In this document: piece by piece, positions 27,315 to 34,515 of the stretch | How positions within the stretch are numbered: the stretch's first letter is position 1 | Layout of the letters: each line of letters begins with the position of its first letter | Origin: Georgenia faecalis | GTDB lineage: Bacteria; Actinomycetota; Actinomycetes; Actinomycetales; Actinomycetaceae | Assembly: GCF_003710105.1 (NCBI RefSeq) | Contig: NZ_CP033325.1 | Span: 2,976,001 to 3,040,000 of the forward strand | Length of the DNA stretch: 64,000 nucleotides | Direction of reading: 5' to 3' | The notes under the pieces: model-generated | Databases searched by the model: none | The model's input: the letters and a program-made list of their open reading frames with translations, nothing else | What the model was told of the DNA's origin: nothing | Made by a program: the position numbers and the translations under genes

Positions 27315-30300
27315 GCTCCGTGCACCTCCGTGCGACGGCGGGCGATGAGCGCCCCGCCGGCCAGCAGCAGCGCCACCATCAGGGCGAGCGCCCCGATCTC
27401 GGCGCCGGTGCGCGGGAGGTCGTCACCGGCGCCGGGTCGGCCGCCGGGGGGCGTGCGGCCGTCGTCGCCCGCGGGGGGCGTCGTGTCGTCGTCGCCGGCG
27501 CCGCCGCCCGGGGTGGTGGGCGGGTCGGTCGGCTCGTCCGTCGTGGGCGGGTCGGTCGGCTCGTCCGTCGTGGTGGGCGGGTCCGTCGGGTCCGTGGGCG
27601 GGTCCGTCGGGTCGGTGGGCGGGTCCGTCGGGTCCGTGGGCGGGTCCGTCGGGTCGGTCGGCGGGTCCGTCGGGTCGGTCGGCGGGTCCGTCGGGTCGGT
27701 CGGCGGGTCCGTCGGGTCCGTGGGCGGGTCCGTCGGGTCGGTCGGCGGGTCCGTCGGGTCCGTGGGCGGGTCCGTCGGGTCGGTCGGCGGGTCCGTCGGG
27801 TCGACCTCGGGGGCCTCGACGAGGAACGGGGCGGTCCAGGTCTGCCCGCCGGGTCCAGTGATGGTCACCGTGCCGGTGTGGTCGACGGCCTCGGCGTAGG
27901 TGTGCTCGCCGCTGACCTGGAACAGGGAGTTGCCCACCTTCCCGGCAGCGTTGGTGCCGGTGAGCACCCCGGCGGTGGTGGTGCCGTCACCCCAGGCGAT
28001 GCTCGCGGTGAGGTCCTCCACCCGCAGGGTCGGTGAGGCGACGGTCGCGACGGTGCCCTCCACGCTGGTGTCGTCCTCGTCGATCTCGTGGATCGTCCCG
28101 GCGGCGGTGGTCTCCCACGCCACGTTGGGGTCGGGCCAGAAGTTCGTGCCGGCGAACTGCCAGCGCGGGCCCTGGACAGCCAGGCGCTCGAGGAAGGACC
28201 GCGAGTCGGCGGTGAGCTCCTGCGGGGACCAGGCCAGGTCGAGCAGGGAGGCCAGGCGCGGGAACACCTTGTGCTCCACGTCCACCGCGCCGCCGCTGTT
28301 GTTCTCCCCCCAGGCCGGGCCCTCGATACCGATGATGTCCTCGTCCCGAAGGCCGTACTCGGTCTGCAGGCTGACGCCCCGGTAGTCGTCGATGACGTTC
28401 GACGGGTCCCAGTCGTGCGTGCTGAACGCGTTGTGCTGGGGGTAGGGGTAGTCGAGGTACGCGCGCGCCGTCGGGGAGAGGATGACGTCGTTACCGCCCT
28501 CGAACCACTCCCGCTCCGCCTCGTAGCTCTGGTCGCGCCAGTACTGGTGGATCGAGGACGGCTCGAGGTCGGCCATGGGGATCGGGGTCCAGCCGACCAT
28601 GCGCTTGTCGTGGTCGATGACGATGCCCTCGACGAGCTTGATGAAGTCGATGTAGGGCTGGCCCGAGATGGACTCGTCCCCACCGATGTGGAACAGGTCG
28701 GAGTTCACCAGCGGGGCGATCTCCCCGATGACGTCATCGAGGAACTCGGCGACCACCGGGGCGTCCGGGCACACGGTGTCCGTGCGCCCGCAGGCCAGCT
28801 CGGGGTAGGCCCGGATGGCCGCGGTGGAGTGGCCCGGGACGTCGATCTCCGGAATCACCTCGATGTGGCGGGCGTCGGCGTAGGCGACGATCTGGGAGAA
28901 CTGCTCCTGGGTGTAGAACCCCGAGCGTCCCCCGGGCATCGACATGGGGCCGCCGATCTCCGTCAGGCGCGGCCAGGACTCGATCTCGATGCGCCAGCCC
29001 TGGTCGTCGGACAGGTGCATGTGCAGCCGGCTGCCCTTCATCGTCGCCATCGCGTCGATGATGTCCAGCACGCCGTCCAGCTCGATGAAGTTACGGGCCG
29101 GGTCGAGCATGACGCCGCGGTGGGCGAAGCGGGGGTAGTCGACGATCTCGGTCGCCTCCACCTGCCACGGCCCGGGCCGGACCACGTCCCCGGTGATCTC
29201 CGCCGGGAGCAGCTGGAGGAGCGTCTGGGTGCCGTTGAACAGCCCGTGCGTGGTGCCCGCACCGATCCGCACGCCCTGCTCGGCGACCTCGAGGGTGTAC
29301 CCCTCGGTGGTGGCCAGGTCCGGACCCTCGGGGGCCTCCTCGGCCCCCAGGACCAGGGCGATGTCCCCCGCCTCGGGGGTACCGGTGACCACCGGCAGGT
29401 CGAACCCGGTCGCCGGACGGAGGTCCTCGGCCAGCAGCTCCGCCTCGGCCCGCGCCCCCTCCGGGGCGACGATCCGGGCGTCCTCGCCCAGCACGAACGC
29501 CTCACCCGCGCCGTCGGTCTGGGACACCGGCGCCGGCAGGACCTGCCCACCCGGCGCCGCCGGGGCCTGCGGCCCCGACCACACCTGGAAGCTCCACAGC
29601 GAGTACCCGTAGGTCGTCGCCGTGGCGAGGCCCTGCATCCGCACGAAGGAGACCGGCTCCTCCAGGCCGAGGACGTACTCGGTCCGTCCGGCGGCGGGGC
29701 CGTTCACCTCGCGCACGGTCGTCCAGGTGGTGCCGTCCGTCGACGTCTGGATGGCGAACGTCGCCGGGCGCGCCGTCTCCCAGTCGGTGACGACGCTCCA
29801 CACCGGGGAGGGCTCGGCGAGCTCCACCTGGAACCAGTCGTTGGTCGGGTTGTAGGTGCTGGGCGGCGGCTCGGCCGGGTTGGTCCGGGCGTAGTCCGAT
29901 CCCCAGCGGGTGCCCGACTCACCGTCGATGGCGTTGCCCGGGGCGAACTTCGCCGTGTTGCCGGTGTACACCGACTTCGCCGTGGCCGTCCCCTCCTGGG
30001 CGACGTCCGTGCCGTACTCCCAGTCCGCGGGGTCCGGCAGCGGCTCGGCCACGTCCCAGACCTCGAACGCCCATAGTGAGTACCCCCACCGGTTGGCGGG
30101 CGTGATGCCCTGCATCCGGACGAAGGAGGTCTCCTCGATGTCGAGGACGTACTCCGTGCGCCCCACCGCCGGGTTGTTCACCGTGCGCACCGTCGTCCAC
30201 TCGGCGCCATCGTCGGAGACCTGGATGGTGAACGCCGACGGGCGTGCGGTCTGCCAGTTGAAGGCCACCTTGTGGACCGGGCTCGGCTCCGCCAGCGCGA

Positions 30301-30595
30301 TCTGGATCCAGTCGTTCGACGGGTCGTGATCGCTCGGCGGGTTGGGTGCCTCTTCGTTCCCGTGGACGTAGTCCGAGCCCCAGCGGGTGGTGGAGTCGCC
30401 GTCGTTGGCGTGCTCCACGGCGAACTGCGGGTTGGGGTACACGGAGGCCGCGGTCGCGGTGCCCTCGAGGGCGATGTCGCGCGGAACCACCTCGTCGGCG
30501 AGCGCCGGGCCACCGGCGACGAGCGCAGCCGGTGCCATCAACGCCAATGATCCGAGGACGCCGAGCGCCCATCGGCCTATCGACCTAACTGCCAT
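27311..30595 (-). CDS. LPxTG-anchored GH20 beta-N-acetylhexosaminidase
   Basis: The first gene of the operon encodes 1094 residues. A signal peptide (to about 34) is followed by two F5/8 type C-like (discoidin) domains (about 38-185 and 200-345, each with TRWGSDY), the GH20b domain, and the catalytic barrel with HLSDDQGWRIE, EIDVPGHS and the Asp-Glu pair in HIGGDES (about 638-640). It then has PAWGENNSGG, a PKD-like domain, about eleven PTDPPTD repeats, LPRTG (about 1060), a hydrophobic helix and a basic tail. GH20 enzymes release terminal GlcNAc or GalNAc by substrate-assisted catalysis. The linker, sorting signal and operon position place it on the wall with the rhamnosidase and esterase. 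Confidence 0.95.
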   Translation of the reverse strand: MAVRSIGRWALGVLGSLALMAPAALVAGGPALADEVVPRDIALEGTATAASVYPNPQFAVEHANDGDSTTRWGSDYVHGNEEAPNPPSDHDPSNDWIQIALAEPSPVHKVAFNWQTARPSAFTIQVSDDGAEWTTVRTVNNPAVGRTEYVLDIEETSFVRMQGITPANRWGYSLWAFEVWDVAEPLPDPADWEYGTDVAQEGTATAKSVYTGNTAKFAPGNAIDGESGTRWGSDYARTNPAEPPPSTYNPTNDWFQVELAEPSPVWSVVTDWETARPATFAIQTSTDGTTWTTVREVNGPAAGRTEYVLGLEEPVSFVRMQGLATATTYGYSLWSFQVWSGPQAPAAPGGQVLPAPVSQTDGAGEAFVLGEDARIVAPEGARAEAELLAEDLRPATGFDLPVVTGTPEAGDIALVLGAEEAPEGPDLATTEGYTLEVAEQGVRIGAGTTHGLFNGTQTLLQLLPAEITGDVVRPGPWQVEATEIVDYPRFAHRGVMLDPARNFIELDGVLDIIDAMATMKGSRLHMHLSDDQGWRIEIESWPRLTEIGGPMSMPGGRSGFYTQEQFSQIVAYADARHIEVIPEIDVPGHSTAAIRAYPELACGRTDTVCPDAPVVAEFLDDVIGEIAPLVNSDLFHIGGDESISGQPYIDFIKLVEGIVIDHDKRMVGWTPIPMADLEPSSIHQYWRDQSYEAEREWFEGGNDVILSPTARAYLDYPYPQHNAFSTHDWDPSNVIDDYRGVSLQTEYGLRDEDIIGIEGPAWGENNSGGAVDVEHKVFPRLASLLDLAWSPQELTADSRSFLERLAVQGPRWQFAGTNFWPDPNVAWETTAAGTIHEIDEDDTSVEGTVATVASPTLRVEDLTASIAWGDGTTTAGVLTGTNAAGKVGNSLFQVSGEHTYAEAVDHTGTVTITGPGGQTWTAPFLVEAPEVDPTDPPTDPTDPPTDPTDPPTDPTDPPTDPTDPPTDPTDPPTDPTDPPTDPTDPPTDPTDPPTDPTDPPTDPTDPPTTTDEPTDPPTTDEPTDPPTTPGGGAGDDDTTPPAGDDGRTPPGGRPGAGDDLPRTGAEIGALALMVALLLAGGALIARRRTEVHGA
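27570..27798. repeat. 21-bp tandem repeat encoding PTDPPTD in the GH20 wall linker
   Basis: About eleven 21-bp units alternate between GTGGGC- and GTCGGC-containing versions. They form the Pro/Thr/Asp stalk between the PKD-like domain and LPRTG. Confidence 0.9.
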
Positions 30596-30668
30596 GATTC
30601 GTCAATGCCTTTCGTTGGTCACGCTGGGGGGGTGAGGAGGCCTGCGCTAGCGCGCGGGCAGAATGGGG

Positions 30669-30688
30669 CCCGCCCGGCGCCGGGCGGG
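30669..30688. other. Perfect 20-bp GC palindrome in the operon 5' leader
   Basis: CCCGCCCGGCGCCGGGCGGG lies 74-93 nt upstream of the GH20 start, inside the predicted leader mRNA of about 200 nt. It may fold into a stable hairpin that stabilises the transcript or affects translation. Confidence 0.5.
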
Positions 30689-30784
30689 GCGCACACGCTC
30701 GGCGCACGAGGAAAGGTGCACGGCGAAGCTCATGGGTTCCGGTCCCGTCGGCGGCGGTGCAGGGGCGGTGTGGCGACAATGCCC

Positions 30785-30796
30785 TGAATGGATTCA
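30785..30796 (-). promoter_or_regulatory. LacI-type operator at the surface-enzyme operon promoter
   Basis: TGAATCCATTCA on the minus strand differs by one base from the perfect palindrome near the regulator gene. It lies 14 nt downstream of the predicted -10, overlapping the transcription start region, where a bound repressor would block initiation. Confidence 0.7.
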
Positions 30797-30810
30797 CTCC
30801 ACTGGCGCGG

Positions 30811-30840
30811 AACGTATCCGATGGACTAGACCACCGTCAA
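30811..30840 (-). promoter_or_regulatory. Predicted promoter of the GH20-GH78-esterase operon
   Basis: On the minus strand TTGACG (30835-30840) is separated by 18 nt from TACGTT (30811-30816). Both elements are close to sigma-70-like consensus and sit immediately upstream of the operator. Confidence 0.6.
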
Positions 30841-30964
30841 TGGTCCAGACAACATCCGGACAAGTTTCTCGTGACAACAAAAGCGGCGTCCCCCGCGGGG
30901 CGAGCGCCGGGCCCACCCCCGGACCTTCGCTTAGGGTCAGAGCCGGGGGCAGCCCCTGAACGGG

Positions 30965-30970
30965 TAGCAT
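30965..30970 (+). promoter_or_regulatory. Predicted -10 element of the LacI-family regulator gene
   Basis: TAGCAT (TANNNT type) ends at the first base of the palindromic operator, about 90 nt upstream of the start codon. Repressor binding would cover the transcription start, implying autoregulation. Confidence 0.45.
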
Positions 30971-30981
30971 GAATCGATTCA
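30970..30981. promoter_or_regulatory. Perfect palindromic LacI-type operator
   Basis: TGAATCGATTCA is a perfect 12-bp palindrome with a central CG, the usual form of LacI/GalR-family operators. A one-mismatch copy lies at 30785-30796; the centres are 185 bp apart, so looping is possible. The rest of the 465-nt gap 30596-31060 shows no gene. Confidence 0.75.
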
Positions 30982-31060
30982 GGCAGTCCTCCATGACGGA
31001 TGACGAGCCACCGCGGGGCGAGGGCGCCTCGACGGACAGGGCGATGAAGGGGTCGTGGAG

Positions 31061-32089
31061 ATGAGTGACGAGCGCCGCGGAGCCCCGCGGGCCACCATCG
31101 CCGACGTCGCGCGGCGGGCGGAGGTGTCGGTGGGGACGGTCTCGAACGTCCTCAACCGCCCGGACCGCGTCGCCCCCGCCACGCTCGGCCGGGTGCGCGC
31201 CGTGATCGAGGAGCTGGACTTCGTCCGGAACGCCTCCGCCCGTCAGCTCCGCGAGGGGCACGTGCGCGCCGTCGGCGCGGTCGTCCTCGACATCGCCAAC
31301 CCGTTCTTCACCGAGATGTCCCGAGGTATCGAGGACCGGGTGGCTCGGGACGACTACACCCTCATGCTCTGCAGCTCCGACGAGGACCCCGCGCGCGAGG
31401 CGCGTTACCTGCGGCTCTTCGCGGAGCAGGGCGTCGACGGGATCCTCGTCGCCCCCTCCCGCAGCACCATGGACAACCTCGAGCGGATTCGGAAGCGCGG
31501 CACCAACGTCGTCCTCCTCGACTACATGAGCCCCCTGCCCGACCTCTCCTCCGTCGCGGTCGACGACGTCGCGGGGGGACGCCTCGCCGTCGACCACCTC
31601 CTCGCCCAGGGGCACCGCACCATCGGCTTCCTCAACGGCCCGCCAAGCATCCGCCAGTGCGTCGACCGCCGCGACGGCGTCATCGCGGGGCTCGTGGCCG
31701 CCGGCCTCGACCCCGGTGAGCACCTCGTCGAGGTGGGCATGGACTCGCTCAACGCCAACAACGGGGCCCGGGCGATGGCGGCGCTCCTCGCGGCCCCCGG
31801 CACCCGGCCGAGCGCGACGTTCTGCGTCAACGACGTCACGGCCCTCGGCGCGCTGCGCACCCTGCGGGAGGAGGGCGTCCGGGTCCCCGACGAGATGGCC
31901 GTCGTGGGGTACGACGACGTCCACTTCGCCGCCGAGCTCACGGTGCCGCTCACCTCCGTGCGCCAGCCCATGCAGCAGATCGGCTGGACGGCGGCGGACC
32001 TGCTCCTCGGCGACCACGACGACGCCCGGCAGGTGGTGTTCCAGCCGGACCTCGTCGTCCGCCGCTCCAGCGTCGTCGGCACCGCCTGA
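31061..32089 (+). CDS. LacI-family transcriptional regulator
   Basis: The 342-residue protein has the N-terminal LacI helix-turn-helix and hinge (TIADVARRAEVSVGTVSNVL, then NASARQLRE) followed by a periplasmic-binding-protein-like sensor domain (GAVVLDIANPFFTEM, VDGILVAPS, FCVNDVTALGAL, VGYDDVHFAAELTVPLTSVR). ATG 31061 is chosen because AAGGGG lies 8 nt upstream; the in-frame GTG 31055 is too close to it. It is divergent from the surface-enzyme operon with matching palindromes at both promoters, so it most likely represses that operon and itself. The inducer is probably a sugar released by those enzymes. Confidence 0.93.
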   Translation: MSDERRGAPRATIADVARRAEVSVGTVSNVLNRPDRVAPATLGRVRAVIEELDFVRNASARQLREGHVRAVGAVVLDIANPFFTEMSRGIEDRVARDDYTLMLCSSDEDPAREARYLRLFAEQGVDGILVAPSRSTMDNLERIRKRGTNVVLLDYMSPLPDLSSVAVDDVAGGRLAVDHLLAQGHRTIGFLNGPPSIRQCVDRRDGVIAGLVAAGLDPGEHLVEVGMDSLNANNGARAMAALLAAPGTRPSATFCVNDVTALGALRTLREEGVRVPDEMAVVGYDDVHFAAELTVPLTSVRQPMQQIGWTAADLLLGDHDDARQVVFQPDLVVRRSSVVGTA

Positions 32090-32190
32090 CGCGTCCGGCG
32101 CCGCCGTCGGTCGCCGCACCCCTCCGCCCGCGGCACTTATCCTGGTGCACGGGCCGACACCCGGCTCCACTGGCGTGAGGAGAGCTCAGC

Positions 32191-32859
32191 ATGGCCGACG
32201 GCGAGTCCGCGACCGCACCGGACGCCGGCGACCAGCCAGGCCTGTTCGACCTGCCCAGCGGCACCCGACGGGCCACGACCCGCATCGTCCTGCTCACCGG
32301 CCCGTCCGGGTCGGGCAAGACCTCCCTCACCCGGCGGGTGGGACTCCCGGTCGTCGCCCTCGACGACTTCTACCTCGACGGCGACCACCCCGACCTGCCC
32401 CGCCGGTACGGCATCGTCGACTGGGACGACCCGCGCAGCTGGGACCGGGCAGGAGCCCTGGCCGCCCTGCTCTCCCTCGCCCGCACGGGCCGGGCCGAGG
32501 TCCCGCTCTACGACATCCCGACCAACCGGCGCACCGCCACGACGACCCTGGACACCGGCGGCGCACCGGTGATCATCGCCGAGGGCATCTTCGCCGCCGA
32601 GCTCGTCGCCGACTGCCGGGAGGAGGACATCCTCGCCGACGCGCTGTGCGTGTGGCGCCCCCGCATGCAGACGTTCTGGTTCCGGCTCATGCGCGACCTG
32701 GGCGAGGCCCGCAAGCCCCCGCTCACGCTGGTCCGGCGCGGGCTCACCCTCGCCCGGCACGAGCCGGCGATGATCGCCGACCTCACCGCCAAGGGCACGC
32801 GCCTGGTCCGGGTCGAGGAGGCCGAGCGGGACATCCGCCAGATGCTCGCCGCGTCCTGA
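32191..32859 (+). CDS. P-loop kinase, uridine kinase-like
   Basis: The 222-residue protein has Walker A GPSGSGKTSLTRRV and a DDFYLDGDHPDLP segment typical of uridine kinase/phosphoribulokinase-like P-loop kinases. YDIPTNRRT and IIAEGIFAAEL follow in the order seen in that superfamily. Substrate specificity is not certain; it may phosphorylate a nucleoside or a pantothenate-like metabolite. GAGGAGAG precedes ATG 32191 with good spacing. It converges on lysS with a shared terminator. Confidence 0.78.
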   Translation: MADGESATAPDAGDQPGLFDLPSGTRRATTRIVLLTGPSGSGKTSLTRRVGLPVVALDDFYLDGDHPDLPRRYGIVDWDDPRSWDRAGALAALLSLARTGRAEVPLYDIPTNRRTATTTLDTGGAPVIIAEGIFAAELVADCREEDILADALCVWRPRMQTFWFRLMRDLGEARKPPLTLVRRGLTLARHEPAMIADLTAKGTRLVRVEEAERDIRQMLAAS

Positions 32860-32910
32860 CCCGACGCCTCCTGACCCGCCGCGTCGCCTCGGCCGGCGTC
32901 GGTCGTCAGG
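32855..32910. terminator. Bidirectional terminator between the kinase gene and lysS
   Basis: CCTGAC + CCGACGCC (32855-32868) pairs with GGCGTCGG + GTCAGG (32895-32910) as a 14-bp stem with a 2-nt bulge. It starts in the kinase stop codon and ends 10 nt before the lysS stop. Confidence 0.55.
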
Positions 32911-32919
32911 ACGGGCCGG

Positions 32920-34458
32920 TCACGCCCGCTTGACGAGCGGGAACGTGATGGTCTCCCGGATGCCCTGGCCGGTGAGCGCCATGAGGAGCCGGTCGATCCC
33001 CATGCCCATGCCGCCGGCCGGCGGCATGCCGTGCTCCATGGCCTGGAGGAAGTCCTCGTCGAGCACCATGGCCTCGGGGTCGCCGGCGGCGGCCGCGAGC
33101 GCCTGCGCCGCGAACCGCTCGCGCTGGACGACCGGGTCGACGAGCTCGGAGTAGGCGGTGGCCAGCTCGAAGCCGCGCACGTAGAGGTCCCACTTCTCGA
33201 CGACGCCGGGCGTGGACCGGTGCGCCCGGGTGAGCGGGGAGGTGTCGACCGGGAAGTCGCGCACGAAGGTGGGCTCGTGGAGCGCGTCCCCGACGAGGTG
33301 CTCCCACAGCTCCTCGACGACCTTGCCGTGGCCGGCGTGGGGTGCGATGGCGAGCCCGAGGCGCTCGGCGTGAACGCGCAGGTCCTCGATCGGCGTCGCC
33401 GGCGTGATCTCCTCGCCGAGCGCCTCGGAGAGGGACCCGAACAGGGTGATGGCCGTCCACTCGCCGCCGAGGTCGTACGGCTCGCCGTCGGCGAGGGTCA
33501 CCGTGGTCGACCCGAAGGCGTCCGTCGCCGCACGCTGCACGAGCTCGCGGGTGAGCACCGCCATGGTGTCGTAGGAGCCGTAGGCCTCGTAGGCCTCGAG
33601 CATGGAGAACTCCGGGGAGTGCGTGGAGTCGGCGCCCTCGTTGCGGAAGTTCCGGTTGATCTCGAAGACCTTCTCCACGCCGCCGACGACGGCCCGCTTG
33701 AGATAGAGCTCCGGCGCGATCCGCAGGTACAGGTCGGTGTCGTAGGCGTTCATGTGCGTGACGAACGGGCGGGCGGCGGCGCCCCCGTGGAGGGTCTGCA
33801 GCATCGGGGTCTCGATCTCGAGGAACCCGCGCTCGTGGAACGACTCACGCAGCGAGCGCACCACCGCGGCCCGGGTGCGGACCATGGCCCGCGCCTCGGG
33901 GCGCACGATGAGGTCGAGGTAGCGCCGGCGGACCCGCGCCTCCTCCGACAGGCTCACCCGCTCCCCCGACTCCGTCTCGTACGTCTTGGGCAGGGGGCGG
34001 AGCGCCTTGGCCGCGAGCGCCCAGGAGTCGGCGAAGACACTGAGCTCGCCGCGGCGTGAGGCGATGACGCGCCCGTGGACGAAGAGGTGGTCGCCGAGGT
34101 CGACGTCGGTCTTGAACGCCGCCAAGGACTCCGCACCGACCTCCTTGGCGGAGAGCATCGCCTGGAGCTGGTTGCCCTCGCCGTCGGCGAGGGTGGCGAA
34201 GCAGAGCTTGCCGGTGTTGCGCAGGAAGACCACGCGCCCCGCGACGCCGACGACGTCGTCCGTCTCGGCGCCGGCCTCGAGACCGGCGTGCTCGGCGCGC
34301 ACCGCCGCGACGGAGGTGGTCACCGGCACGGTGACCGGGTACGGGTCGATCCCCGCCTCGAGGAGGCGCTCACGCTTGTCCGCCCGGACCCGGACCTGCT
34401 CCGGCACGTCGCTGCCGGCGTCGTCGGGCAGGTCCACGGGTCCGGTCGGCTCAGTCAC
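32920..34458 (-). CDS. lysS: Lysine--tRNA ligase (class II)
   Basis: The 512-residue enzyme charges tRNA-Lys. An N-terminal OB-fold anticodon-binding domain ([19 protein letters not shown]) precedes the class II core with motif 2 ([20 protein letters not shown]) and motif 3 ([13 protein letters not shown]). The start is GTG 34458, six nt after TACGAT, so the mRNA is probably leaderless. In related genomes lysS lies close to panC-panD; here the beta-L-arabinofuranosidase gene separates them. Confidence 0.97.
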   Translation of the reverse strand: MTEPTGPVDLPDDAGSDVPEQVRVRADKRERLLEAGIDPYPVTVPVTTSVAAVRAEHAGLEAGAETDDVVGVAGRVVFLRNTGKLCFATLADGEGNQLQAMLSAKEVGAESLAAFKTDVDLGDHLFVHGRVIASRRGELSVFADSWALAAKALRPLPKTYETESGERVSLSEEARVRRRYLDLIVRPEARAMVRTRAAVVRSLRESFHERGFLEIETPMLQTLHGGAAARPFVTHMNAYDTDLYLRIAPELYLKRAVVGGVEKVFEINRNFRNEGADSTHSPEFSMLEAYEAYGSYDTMAVLTRELVQRAATDAFGSTTVTLADGEPYDLGGEWTAITLFGSLSEALGEEITPATPIEDLRVHAERLGLAIAPHAGHGKVVEELWEHLVGDALHEPTFVRDFPVDTSPLTRAHRSTPGVVEKWDLYVRGFELATAYSELVDPVVQRERFAAQALAAAAGDPEAMVLDEDFLQAMEHGMPPAGGMGMGIDRLLMALTGQGIRETITFPLVKRA

Positions 34459-34464
34459 CCCGCG

Positions 34465-34470
34465 ATCGTA
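34465..34470 (-). promoter_or_regulatory. Putative -10 element of lysS (leaderless)
   Basis: TACGAT on the minus strand ends 6 nt before the GTG start. No Shine-Dalgarno sequence is present. Confidence 0.5.
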
Positions 34471-34476
34471 ACGGCT

Positions 34477-34508
34477 GGCTGGGTTCGGCCCCCCGGCCTC
34501 CCCCAGCC
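34477..34508 (-). terminator. Hairpin behind the beta-L-arabinofuranosidase gene
   Basis: GGCTGGG (34477-34483) pairs with CCCAGCC (34502-34508), with further GGCC pairing inside the loop. It lies just past the minus-strand stop at 34516 and upstream of the lysS promoter. Confidence 0.4.
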
Positions 34509-34515
34509 GGGCCGC

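Noticed and set aside
18436-31061. Genomic island or prophage carrying the surface-enzyme operon
   Set aside because: No integrase, tRNA, transposase or flanking direct repeats are visible and base composition matches the surroundings.
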